A stretch of DNA of 18,159 nt from Anaerolineales bacterium UBA6131 (GTDB lineage: Bacteria > Chloroflexota > Anaerolineae > UBA2200). Shown piece after piece: positions 1 to 6,279 of this stretch. The stretch is taken from assembly GCA_002435875.1 (NCBI GenBank), contig DIVN01000157.1, forward strand, positions 3,247 to 21,405. Reading direction: 5' to 3'. Positions within the stretch are counted from its first letter, which is position 1, and each line of letters opens with the position of its first letter. A program made the position numbers and the translations under genes. Under the pieces are notes generated by a model that was not told the DNA's origin, ran no database searches, and worked only from the letters and a program-made list of their open reading frames with translations.

Positions 1-525
1 CAGAGTCCAGTTGAACCCACCGTGATGCCAGGACATGAAGCCAGCACCCACCGCCGATCCATCCTTGACCGTGACCACGTCCTGCAAGCGGAAGTCAATC
101 TCTGGCGGGTTCATGAGCGTGTTGTTCTTGTCCCGCAGCTCGAACTGGGGCATGTCTTCGAACTTGATCTTCTCAACCAATTTCAGGAATCCCGGTCTCG
201 TGCCATAGACCTTGGGGGTCGGGCATGGCCGCGACGGCAGATCACAAAAACCCGTCCCTTGCGGCTGCGGCGCAGCCAGGCGAGCAAGAACCGCGCGAAC
301 GATGTCTTCTACCTTGTCCTCTGAGGCCATTTCTACTCCTCCTGTTGCACTCTGGTATGTTGTGGCAGCCGCGGGTTCGGCACCGTTGCTAATGCGAATG
401 CCCAGCTCCAGTGCAGTGTCGCGCGCCAGCGGGGTCACCGCGTCCCCTGGTTGCAGCTTCAGGACTGTGAGCCCCTCAGCTTTCATCTTGTCAATATCCA
501 TTTTGGCGAAAACGCGTTTCACCAT
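1..525 (-). CDS. eutQ: EutQ-like cupin protein, 3' end cut by the window edge
   Basis: The frame is open from ATG at 525 to the window edge (175 codons). The start follows a strong ribosome binding site (AGGGAGG at about 532-538). Residues about 5-50 form a EutQ/EutT-type N-terminal domain ending in VTPLARDTALELGIRI. A linker follows with an amphipathic stretch at residues 70-84 (DKVEDIVRAVLARLA) that resembles BMC encapsulation helices. The last residues seen (DGSAVGAGFMSWHHGGFNWTL region) align by eye with the first strands of the E. coli EutQ cupin barrel (DGSSMAAGFMQW...PWTL). EutQ is a cupin-fold Eut protein reported to have acetate kinase activity; the metal-site half of the barrel lies outside the window, so activity cannot be judged. 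It is the most distal Eut gene seen on this strand and probably belongs to the BMC operon. The family call is firm; the exact function is less certain. Confidence 0.85.
   Translation of the reverse strand, partial: MVKRVFAKMDIDKMKAEGLTVLKLQPGDAVTPLARDTALELGIRISNGAEPAAATTYQSATGGVEMASEDKVEDIVRAVLARLAAPQPQGTGFCDLPSRPCPTPKVYGTRPGFLKLVEKIKFEDMPQFELRDKNNTLMNPPEIDFRLQDVVTVKDGSAVGAGFMSWHHGGFNWTL
331..343 (-). promoter_or_regulatory. Strong internal ribosome binding site inside the EutQ-like gene
   Basis: AGGAGG (338-343) lies 7 bases before an in-frame ATG at 330-328, well inside the EutQ-like reading frame (codon 66). It would start a shorter protein, MASEDKVEDIVRAVLARLA..., that begins at the encapsulation-like helix and lacks the N-terminal EutQ/EutT-type domain. 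The spacing and sequence are as good as those of any gene start in the operon. Whether it is used is an inference. Confidence 0.45.
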
Positions 526-568
526 TCACCTACCTCCCTTGGGGTGTCAGGAGGGCCCTGGAACTTGA

Positions 569-611
569 GGGGGCAGCTATCGCTACCGTTGGGCCAGCCA
601 CAGCTGCCCCC
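569..611 (-). other. Intercistronic hairpin between BMC-H and the EutQ-like gene
   Basis: A perfect 10-base inverted repeat (GGGGGCAGCT at 569-578, AGCTGCCCCC at 602-611) with a 23-base loop sits between the stop of the upstream BMC-H gene and the EutQ-like start. No run of U follows on the minus-strand transcript, so it is not a typical intrinsic terminator. It could protect the 3' end of the shell-gene message or reduce read-through; this is inferred. Confidence 0.5.
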
Positions 612-648
612 GCTCCTAGGCTCTCTCTGAAACGGATTGCAGCGAGCG

Positions 649-942
649 TTACTCCGCTGGCGGCTTGGGCAGTAGGATTTCGGTATCACTGTGAGGGCGC
701 GGGATCACGTGGACCGAAACCAACTCGCCCACGCGCTGTGCCGCCGCCGCTCCAGCGTCCGTTGCAGCCTTTACCGCACCTACGTCACCGCGCACCATGA
801 CCGTTACATAGCCAGATCCGATCCGCTCCTGACCGATGAGCTTGACGTTGGCTGCCTTCACCATGGCATCCGCGGCTTCAATGGCACCGATCAGCCCTTT
901 CGTTTCTACCATTCCCAGGGCGATCTGCTGAAAATCAGCCAT
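649..942 (-). CDS. eutM: BMC-H shell protein (EutM/PduA type), copy 1
   Basis: A 97-residue single BMC-domain protein, the usual length for hexamer-forming shell tiles. ATG at 942 is chosen over an in-frame ATG six codons upstream because AAAGGAGAG lies at the right distance from it. Recognisable motifs are IEAADAMVKAANVKLIG, MVRGDVGAVKAATDAG and ELVSVHVIPRPH, as in EutM and PduA. The pore loop at residues 40-44 reads R-I-G-S-G, with serine at the place of the PduA pore serine. It lies between EutH and the EutQ-like gene, on the same strand. It is almost identical in protein sequence to the BMC-H at 2487-2789 but differs at many third codon positions, so this is an old or strongly constrained duplication rather than a recent copy. 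Confidence 0.96.
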   Translation of the reverse strand: MADFQQIALGMVETKGLIGAIEAADAMVKAANVKLIGQERIGSGYVTVMVRGDVGAVKAATDAGAAAAQRVGELVSVHVIPRPHSDTEILLPKPPAE

Positions 943-1004
943 TACCCACTCTCCTTTCAAAGAATCGAGCCCAGTACGTGCGAACTACCTGTCGATTGTC
1001 CGAG

Positions 1005-2150
1005 CTATTCCTTCGGGGCAATGAACATCGCTACGACGACACCCAGAATACCGCCAACTAGCTTACCGATCAGCATGGGGCCGATCAGGTCAGCGTTGTT
1101 GGCTGCTGCGAATCCGAGGTGATCGGCCAACGAGAATGCCGCCGCCACCTGGAACGCCGCGTTCAGGACCTTGCCGCGCGGGTTCATGTCCTTGAAGATG
1201 CCGAACATCGGGATGTTGTTGGCCAGCGTCGCCACCAGGCCAGCTGCACCGACATCATTCATCCCAAGCGACTTGCCCAGGGCGCCCAGAGGCCCGCTCA
1301 GCACAGTGGTCAGGAACTTGACCAGAGGATACGCGCCAGCCAGGGCGATCGCGATGGCGCCGATGACCTCCAACGCCTCCATCACCGCTACGCCACCTTC
1401 ACAGTGCGTGAACAGTGGTGCCATGCCGGGGATGATCGTGATTCCAGTGTGCTGCTGGAACAACGCCACACCCAGACCAAACAGGATCAAGCTGGTGATG
1501 AAATGGCCAAAGACGATGAATCCCTTGACCATCGCATCGCGAGCCATGGCCAGGCCAATGGCGATCAGGACGCCCACGAGAATCACGGGGATCAGGTACA
1601 TGAAGGTAGTCACTACAGGATAGCCAGCTGCGATGCCAGCCACCCAGGCACCAATCGGGGCTACCACGATGCCGGCCAGAATCCCCAGGCCCAAGTACTT
1701 GCGATCCTCAGCCTGGATGATTCCCAACCCGACCGGGATGTTGAAGACGATGTTGACGCCGAATACAGCGCCGAGCAACATGCCGCCGAACCAGCCCACC
1801 CACTCCGGGTCACCGGCCGCTGCCGCCAGCTCATTGCCCATGGGCGTGGCGCCCATGTCAATGGCCAGCAACGTGCCAGCGAACATCGCTGGTCGCGAGA
1901 ACAGCGCCGTGTACAGAGGTCCCACAACAGGGATCAAGATCTTGGCCAACACTGGCGTCAGGGCGATGATTCCGACCATGGCCAGAGCCAATGGACCCAT
2001 CGCCGCAAAGCCGTTCTCCATCTCCTTGCCCCAGCCGTCGATCAGCGGGAGTTTCAGATCCGGCTTCCACTCCTTCACGATCCTGTCGATTACGCCGAGG
2101 GTCGCGAAGATACCAATGATGAACAACACTGCCTTACTGATGATCGCCAT
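1005..2150 (-). CDS. eutH: EutH ethanolamine transporter
   Basis: A 381-residue, very hydrophobic inner-membrane protein with about ten or more membrane segments. It matches EutH along its length: GFAAMGPLALAMVGIIALTP near the N terminus, FAGTLLAIDMG, YLGLGILAGIVVAPIG, LVATLANNIPMFG and DHLGFAAAN near the C terminus. EutH mediates ethanolamine uptake, needed when the external substrate is scarce. ATG at 2150 is chosen because AAGGAAGG lies just upstream; the longer in-frame extension to 2243 has no transporter-like sequence. It sits between the two near-identical BMC-H genes, which ties it to the compartment operon. No broken motifs were seen. Confidence 0.95.
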   Translation of the reverse strand: MAIISKAVLFIIGIFATLGVIDRIVKEWKPDLKLPLIDGWGKEMENGFAAMGPLALAMVGIIALTPVLAKILIPVVGPLYTALFSRPAMFAGTLLAIDMGATPMGNELAAAAGDPEWVGWFGGMLLGAVFGVNIVFNIPVGLGIIQAEDRKYLGLGILAGIVVAPIGAWVAGIAAGYPVVTTFMYLIPVILVGVLIAIGLAMARDAMVKGFIVFGHFITSLILFGLGVALFQQHTGITIIPGMAPLFTHCEGGVAVMEALEVIGAIAIALAGAYPLVKFLTTVLSGPLGALGKSLGMNDVGAAGLVATLANNIPMFGIFKDMNPRGKVLNAAFQVAAAFSLADHLGFAAANNADLIGPMLIGKLVGGILGVVVAMFIAPKE

Positions 2151-2486
2151 CGAAAAGCCTTCCTTTCCTATTCTTAGTCTTGGTGCTCTTCGAACTGTAC
2201 GTACATGGGCGTGATACATACGCCGAAGCGATGACAAGCACATAAGACTGACCCGTCCGCATGCTCCGGTCCGCCTCCACGCCCCACCTCACACTGCATT
2301 CACTCTCCCTGCACGCCTCCTTTCCTAGTCGACGACCTCGCCGATCTCCATCGATTCAGCGCCCACATTGACGGATCGAAGCCGAGAGGTGACTCAGAAT
2401 ATTGGAACTCAACACAGTCCAAGGATAAGTCCGCAGGGTCCGTCACAACGCGACGGAATGCGCTCGCCTCAGGCGAGTCTGCTCCT
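2151..2486 (-). other. 336-base gap between BMC-H copy 2 and eutH
   Basis: This is the longest stretch here without a recognised gene. Just after the upstream BMC-H stop it has two adjacent short inverted repeats: CTCGCC/GGCGAG (2463-2468 and 2472-2477, 3-base loop) and CCGTC/GACGG (2440-2444 and 2452-2456). Neither is followed by a U run on the minus-strand transcript. The part nearer eutH holds one candidate small open frame (listed separately). No convincing promoter was found. Confidence 0.4.
2174..2299 (-). CDS. Candidate small ORF, 41 residues, upstream of eutH
   Basis: ATG at 2299 is preceded by AGGGAGAG with a short spacer, and the frame closes with TAA shortly before the eutH ribosome binding site. 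The 41-residue product is hydrophilic, with four cysteines (residues 3, 20, 22 and 28, including a C-x-C) and an acidic C-terminal end. I recognise no family. It may be a leader peptide, a small protein, or a chance open frame; the good ribosome binding site is the only positive evidence. Confidence 0.22.
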   Translation of the reverse strand: MQCEVGRGGGPEHADGSVLCACHRFGVCITPMYVQFEEHQD

Positions 2487-2789
2487 CTACTTGGCCTTCC
2501 CTTCCTTGGGGGGCTTGGGTAGGATAATCTCCGTATCAGCATGCGGACGAGGGATCACGTGCACCGAAACCAGCTCCCCAACCCGCTGCGCCGCGGCGGC
2601 GCCTGCATCTGTCGCCGCCTTGACGGCACCCACATCTCCGCGCACCATGACTGTTACATACCCAGCTCCGATGCGCTCCTGTCCAATCAATTTCACGTTG
2701 GCGGCCTTAACCATCGCATCCGCCGCTTCGATCGCGGGAATCAACCCGTGCGTTTCGACCATGCCCAATGCTGTCATACCATCTGCCAT
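2487..2789 (-). CDS. eutM: BMC-H shell protein (EutM/PduA type), copy 2
   Basis: A 100-residue single BMC-domain hexamer protein. Two ATGs are in frame. The first (2795) abuts AGGAGG with no spacer, whereas the second (2789) lies six bases from it, so 2789 is preferred. The core is nearly identical to copy 1 (IEAADAMVKAANVKLIGQER, then ELVSVHVIPRPH). The pore loop at residues 39-43 is R-I-G-A-G, with alanine where copy 1 has serine, and the tail is more basic (KPPKEGKAK). It lies just downstream of the aldehyde dehydrogenase gene in the same operon. The two copies probably form hexamers with different pore polarity and may co-assemble. Confidence 0.96.
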   Translation of the reverse strand: MADGMTALGMVETHGLIPAIEAADAMVKAANVKLIGQERIGAGYVTVMVRGDVGAVKAATDAGAAAAQRVGELVSVHVIPRPHADTEIILPKPPKEGKAK

Positions 2790-2884
2790 TGCCATCCTCC
2801 TGATTAGTTCGCCTTCATACTTTGCTCACAGCTGCTGCGGCCCTGCACCCTACTAACTATCCAGTAACGTGTCGGTTGGCCAGC

Positions 2885-4369
2885 CTAGCCATGCATACGC
2901 GCAAGCGCTTCTTCCACGACCTTGCGCACCACATCCTCAACATCGACCGCGGGTTTGCTCGGGGCCGCTACAACCGCCGGCTTGACAGCAGGAGCCGGCC
3001 GCGGCGGGTCGAAGCTGTGGAGCTCGTAGGTGAGCCGCTTCACATTCATCAAATGCGTGGTGGTGATATTGTCGCTGGTGATGCCACCGCCCATGCCGCC
3101 TGTTCCCAACACCAGAGACGGCGCCAGGCCGGTATTGAAGCCCACTGCACCTGCCAGGGTGCTCGTATTGACCGTGATGCGCGATGCTGGCTTCTCAAGC
3201 CCAAACTCGATGATGATATCTTCGTTGCGGCAGTGCAGCCCCATGGTGTGGCCCAGACCGCCAAAGTTCAGAATCTCGATACAACGCTCGCAGCCGCGGC
3301 GCCACCCGTCCTCAACGTAGAAAGCCAGCACAGGAGCCAGCTTCTCGCGCGACAGCGGTGCATTCGGACTAACCTCGTACAGCCTGGCAGCCAGGATGCG
3401 CGCGTCGTCTGGCACCGAGATGCCTACCAGGCTGGCCAGCTGCTGCGGGGTGCGCCCCACAAAGTCGGCATTCATCAGCCCGTTGGGCAGAAGCATAGCC
3501 TTGCCAAGCAGTGCGATCTGGGTATCGTCAAGGAAAAAGGCCCCATTCCGCTCCAGTTCCTTGGCCATCTGCTCCGCGATGGGCTGATCAGCTACGACGG
3601 CCCCCTCATGTGAGCAAATCACCGCATTGTCAAAGGACACGCCATTCACCACGTCGCGTGCAGCCTTCACCACGTCCGCGCTGCGATCCACATAGACCGG
3701 CACATTGCCCGGCCCTACACCGATCGCTGCCTTGCCCAGGCTGTAAGCAAAGTTCACCATCGCCTCGCCACCGGTCGCCAGGACCAGACGCACGGCCTTC
3801 TGCTTCATCAATTCCTGCGTGCCACTCAGGCTGATGGTGCTCATGCAACTGACCAGGCCAGCTGGCGCACCTGCTGCCGTGGCCGCCTCAGCCATGATAC
3901 GCGTAGCCTCGGCCGAACACTTGGCCGCCGTGGGGTGTGGTGAGAAGACGATCCCATTCCGTGCCTTCAAAGCGATCAGCGACTTGAAAATGACCGTTGA
4001 GGTCGGGTTGGTCACGGGAACCAGTGCGGCAATCACACCAAACGGCCAGGCGATCTCCACCACACGACGGGCCTCGTCGCGTCCGATCACGCCGACCGTC
4101 TTGACATCCTTGATAGACTCCCACACATCACGGGATGCAAACTGGTTCTTGACCGTCTTGTGTACCGCAACCCCGATCTTGGTCTCCTCTTGTGCCATCT
4201 TGCCCAGGCGTTCTGCCGCGCGAAAGCCCGCTTCCGCCATCGCGCCAACCACCTTGTCCACCTGGTACTGGTTAAAGCGCGCGAAGGATTTCTGCGCCTC
4301 CGCACATTGCCTGACCAGCGTGCGCGCTTCCTGAGCAGACCTCAGATCAGTATCGTACTGCTCCGGCAT
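2885..4369 (-). CDS. BMC-associated CoA-acylating aldehyde dehydrogenase with C-terminal encapsulation helix
   Basis: A 494-residue aldehyde dehydrogenase, predicted to convert acetaldehyde, CoA and NAD+ to acetyl-CoA. It has the N-terminal helical region, then PFGVIAALVPVTNPTSTVIF (residues 109-128), LATGGEAMV (197-205), the cofactor-site segment GVGPGNVPVYVD (217-228), and the catalytic cysteine at about residue 252 in FDNAVICSHEG. A Pro/Ala-rich linker leads to an amphipathic C-terminal helix, VEDVVRKVVEEALARM, typical of BMC encapsulation peptides. Classical EutE and PduP carry this peptide at the N terminus, so this enzyme resembles aldehyde dehydrogenases of other BMC types (or the AdhE N-terminal half) more than EutE. 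ATG at 4369 has GGAGG six bases upstream. It is the only aldehyde-oxidising enzyme in the window and probably the common sink for acetaldehyde. Confidence 0.93.
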   Translation of the reverse strand: MPEQYDTDLRSAQEARTLVRQCAEAQKSFARFNQYQVDKVVGAMAEAGFRAAERLGKMAQEETKIGVAVHKTVKNQFASRDVWESIKDVKTVGVIGRDEARRVVEIAWPFGVIAALVPVTNPTSTVIFKSLIALKARNGIVFSPHPTAAKCSAEATRIMAEAATAAGAPAGLVSCMSTISLSGTQELMKQKAVRLVLATGGEAMVNFAYSLGKAAIGVGPGNVPVYVDRSADVVKAARDVVNGVSFDNAVICSHEGAVVADQPIAEQMAKELERNGAFFLDDTQIALLGKAMLLPNGLMNADFVGRTPQQLASLVGISVPDDARILAARLYEVSPNAPLSREKLAPVLAFYVEDGWRRGCERCIEILNFGGLGHTMGLHCRNEDIIIEFGLEKPASRITVNTSTLAGAVGFNTGLAPSLVLGTGGMGGGITSDNITTTHLMNVKRLTYELHSFDPPRPAPAVKPAVVAAPSKPAVDVEDVVRKVVEEALARMHG

Positions 4370-4458
4370 TCTCTGCCTCCTTGTCCTGCGCCACACATAA
4401 CCATCGGCTCAGCACCGACGGCCGTGGCAGGATGTATTCACCAAACTCAGGGACGCGC

Positions 4459-5130
4459 TTAGTGGAAAGCGGTCGGCGCAACGGTCACCGCGTAGACAGC
4501 TTCCTCAAAAGCACGGCACGCCGCGCGGCACGCGCTCTGGCTTCCCACAAGCAGCGCGCCCATATAGTTTGTCTCGCTCGGTGGTTTGGTGAACGCCCCT
4601 ACTGCCACATCCGCTGCCTTGAGCGCGCGCTCCACCGCATACACGCCTTCCAATGGCGGAGCCGCAAGGTAGGCGATGGCCTGCCCCGCCTTAGCGCCTG
4701 CTGCCTCAGCCAGATACGTGCCTGGGGCGGCAATGGTATAGGCCAGCCATGCCAACAAGCCCTTCGGTTGCACCAGCTCCACAGTGGAGTACCGCAGCCC
4801 GTCCAGCACGGCACACACCGCGTTCAGACCGGCTGTAGCTTCCGCCGGGTTGGGCGCAGCCAGGACCAAAAGGGCTTCGCCGGACAGCGGGCCTGAGGGA
4901 TAATTCCCTCCCGCATAATGCGAATGGCAGTATGCAACCCGCACGTCAGCCTGCTTGGTGGCCTCGTCGCCGCCGATATACAGTGGGTCATCGATCGTGG
5001 CGGTGATCATAGCGATGCTCTTCTCATTGGGCTTGAGCTCAAAAGCAGCCGCTACACCCGCATGTACATTTGAGATCAAGCGCATCGCCAGTACCTCTGG
5101 CTGCAACGTGTGCTGAATCTCGATAGCCAT
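4459..5130 (-). CDS. eutL: EutL trimeric BMC shell protein (BMC-T)
   Basis: A 223-residue tandem BMC-domain protein matching EutL through its length: VLAMRLISNV near the start, YIGGDEATKQADV, GPNPAE-like APNPAEATAGL, YLAAPPLEGVY, PPSETNY and GSQSACRAACRAF near the end. EutL forms pseudohexameric trimers with a gated central pore and is one of the structural shell proteins of ethanolamine compartments. ATG at 5130 is chosen because AAGGAGG lies eight bases upstream; an earlier in-frame ATG would place that ribosome binding site inside the gene. It lies between eutC and the aldehyde dehydrogenase. EutL is specific to EUT loci, which supports true ethanolamine use. Confidence 0.96.
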   Translation of the reverse strand: MAIEIQHTLQPEVLAMRLISNVHAGVAAAFELKPNEKSIAMITATIDDPLYIGGDEATKQADVRVAYCHSHYAGGNYPSGPLSGEALLVLAAPNPAEATAGLNAVCAVLDGLRYSTVELVQPKGLLAWLAYTIAAPGTYLAEAAGAKAGQAIAYLAAPPLEGVYAVERALKAADVAVGAFTKPPSETNYMGALLVGSQSACRAACRAFEEAVYAVTVAPTAFH

Positions 5131-5185
5131 GCTCGATTCCTCCTTCATTACGGAATTCCCGTTTCCTCAGATTTTGCCCTGCACT

Positions 5186-5228
5186 GCCACCGCCGGGCGG
5201 CCGGCGGACCTGCCAACCCAGCGGTGGC
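5186..5228 (-). other. Intercistronic inverted repeats between eutC and eutL
   Basis: The outer arms GCCACCGC (5186-5193) and GCGGTGGC (5221-5228) form a perfect 8-base stem. A competing inner pair, CCGCCG (5190-5195) and CGGCGG (5202-5207), overlaps the left arm, so two alternative folds are possible. No U run follows on the minus strand. It is probably a message-stability or partial-attenuation element between the lyase and shell genes; its function is inferred. Confidence 0.4.
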
Positions 5229-5286
5229 TACCATACTTACTGACTCAACACCTCACAACGCGCACGGGTGCTGAGATCGCGTTAGA

Positions 5287-6150
5287 CTAAGCCGCTCGCT
5301 TGGCCTCGCCCAGCGCAACACCGCTTGTCTTGTACTTCAGATAGTCCTTGATCAGGCCCACACCCTCGGCCGCTGCCTCCAACGGGTCTTTGCCCAGCTT
5401 CGAGATCATGCAGATGTTGTCGCGGTTCGCATCCGTCGTAATTGGCTCCCAGCGCTGCTTGTAGCCAGCATAGATGCTGAGCGCGTCGCCGATGATCAGG
5501 CCAGGGCGCTCCCCGATCAGGATGACCGAGACCTCGGCATTCAGAATCGCGCCAATGTCGTTGAGCAATCCCACGCGACCACGGTTGACATAGACCGGTG
5601 TGCCGACGTCGATCTTGGCCGCCTTGAGTCCATCCATCATGGCCTTGAGCACATCGCCTGCATAGCGCTCGATCGCAAAGCCGCTCAGCCCGTTGCTCAA
5701 TACAAACTGCACCGTCGGATTCTTCTTGCACTTTTCCAGGATGACCTGCTTCGCCTCGGCGCTGAACTTGCGCCCCAGATCAGGCCGCCGCAGGTAGGTT
5801 TCCAGGACACCACCTGTCTCGGTCTCTCCTACATCGACCAATCCCAGCTTCTTGACCGTCTCTACAGGTACGATGTAGTTCAGCGAGTCCTGCGTCGCCG
5901 CATGGTCAGCGCGCATCTGAAAGACCGTGCGCAGCTGCGGCCGCGGGCCATTTCGCCCCACACCGATGCGGAACGGCGTGCTGTTCACCAGCGCCTGGAG
6001 CGAAGCCTTGTTCACCGGCTTCTTGACCAGCGGCTCCTTGCGTTGCTCTTGCGTGGTTACGTCCGGCAGCTCGAGAGTAAAGCTGGCGGATGCTTTCCGT
6101 CGAGCCTCGATGTCGGCGATCTTCTGCTTGCCCTGATATCCCTCTGCCAT
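5287..6150 (-). CDS. eutC: Ethanolamine ammonia-lyase small subunit EutC
   Basis: The 287-residue small subunit of adenosylcobalamin-dependent ethanolamine ammonia-lyase, which with EutB splits ethanolamine to acetaldehyde and ammonia. Diagnostic segments are RIGVGRNGPRP (61-71), ADHAATQD (81-88), YLRRPDLGRKFS (119-130), LSNGLSGFAI (151-160) and the cobalamin-contacting LIGERPGL (211-218). Length is close to the E. coli protein. ATG at 6150 follows AAAGGAGATAACCA, a good ribosome binding site. The first 35 residues are polar and basic, and they lack the obvious amphipathic N-terminal targeting helix known in enteric EutC. It lies directly downstream of eutB, as in other eut operons. Confidence 0.96.
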   Translation of the reverse strand: MAEGYQGKQKIADIEARRKASASFTLELPDVTTQEQRKEPLVKKPVNKASLQALVNSTPFRIGVGRNGPRPQLRTVFQMRADHAATQDSLNYIVPVETVKKLGLVDVGETETGGVLETYLRRPDLGRKFSAEAKQVILEKCKKNPTVQFVLSNGLSGFAIERYAGDVLKAMMDGLKAAKIDVGTPVYVNRGRVGLLNDIGAILNAEVSVILIGERPGLIIGDALSIYAGYKQRWEPITTDANRDNICMISKLGKDPLEAAAEGVGLIKDYLKYKTSGVALGEAKRAA

Positions 6151-6205
6151 TGGTTATCTCCTTTGATTGGTCAGTCTAGTGCCCTTCACGCCGGGCGCCC
6201 AACTC

Positions 6206-6253
6206 CTGAGCAGAATCCCATGCTCAGCAATCAGCTCCGGCCCCCAAAGGGCC
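6206..6253 (-). other. Two small hairpins between eutB and eutC
   Basis: Inverted repeats CTGAGC/GCTCAG (6206-6211, 6222-6227) and GGCCC/GGGCC (6239-6243, 6249-6253) lie in the 129-base gap after the eutB stop. Neither has a U tract. They are weak evidence for message processing or stability control. Confidence 0.25.
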
Positions 6254-6279
6254 AGCCTCTTCCTGATATCCTGGCTTCC

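Noticed and set aside
569..611. Intrinsic terminator ending the operon after BMC-H copy 1
   Set aside because: The stem is strong but is not followed by a U run on the transcribed strand, and the next gene is another Eut gene with its own strong ribosome binding site.
1119..2177. 352-codon open frame on the plus strand opposite eutH
   Set aside because: It is a mirror of the eutH coding sequence, with a highly charged His/Gln/Asp-rich composition and no recognisable domain.
649..2789. Recent tandem duplication or assembly artefact of the BMC-H gene
   Set aside because: The proteins are nearly identical but the DNA differs at many synonymous positions and the flanks are unrelated, so the two copies are real and not recent.
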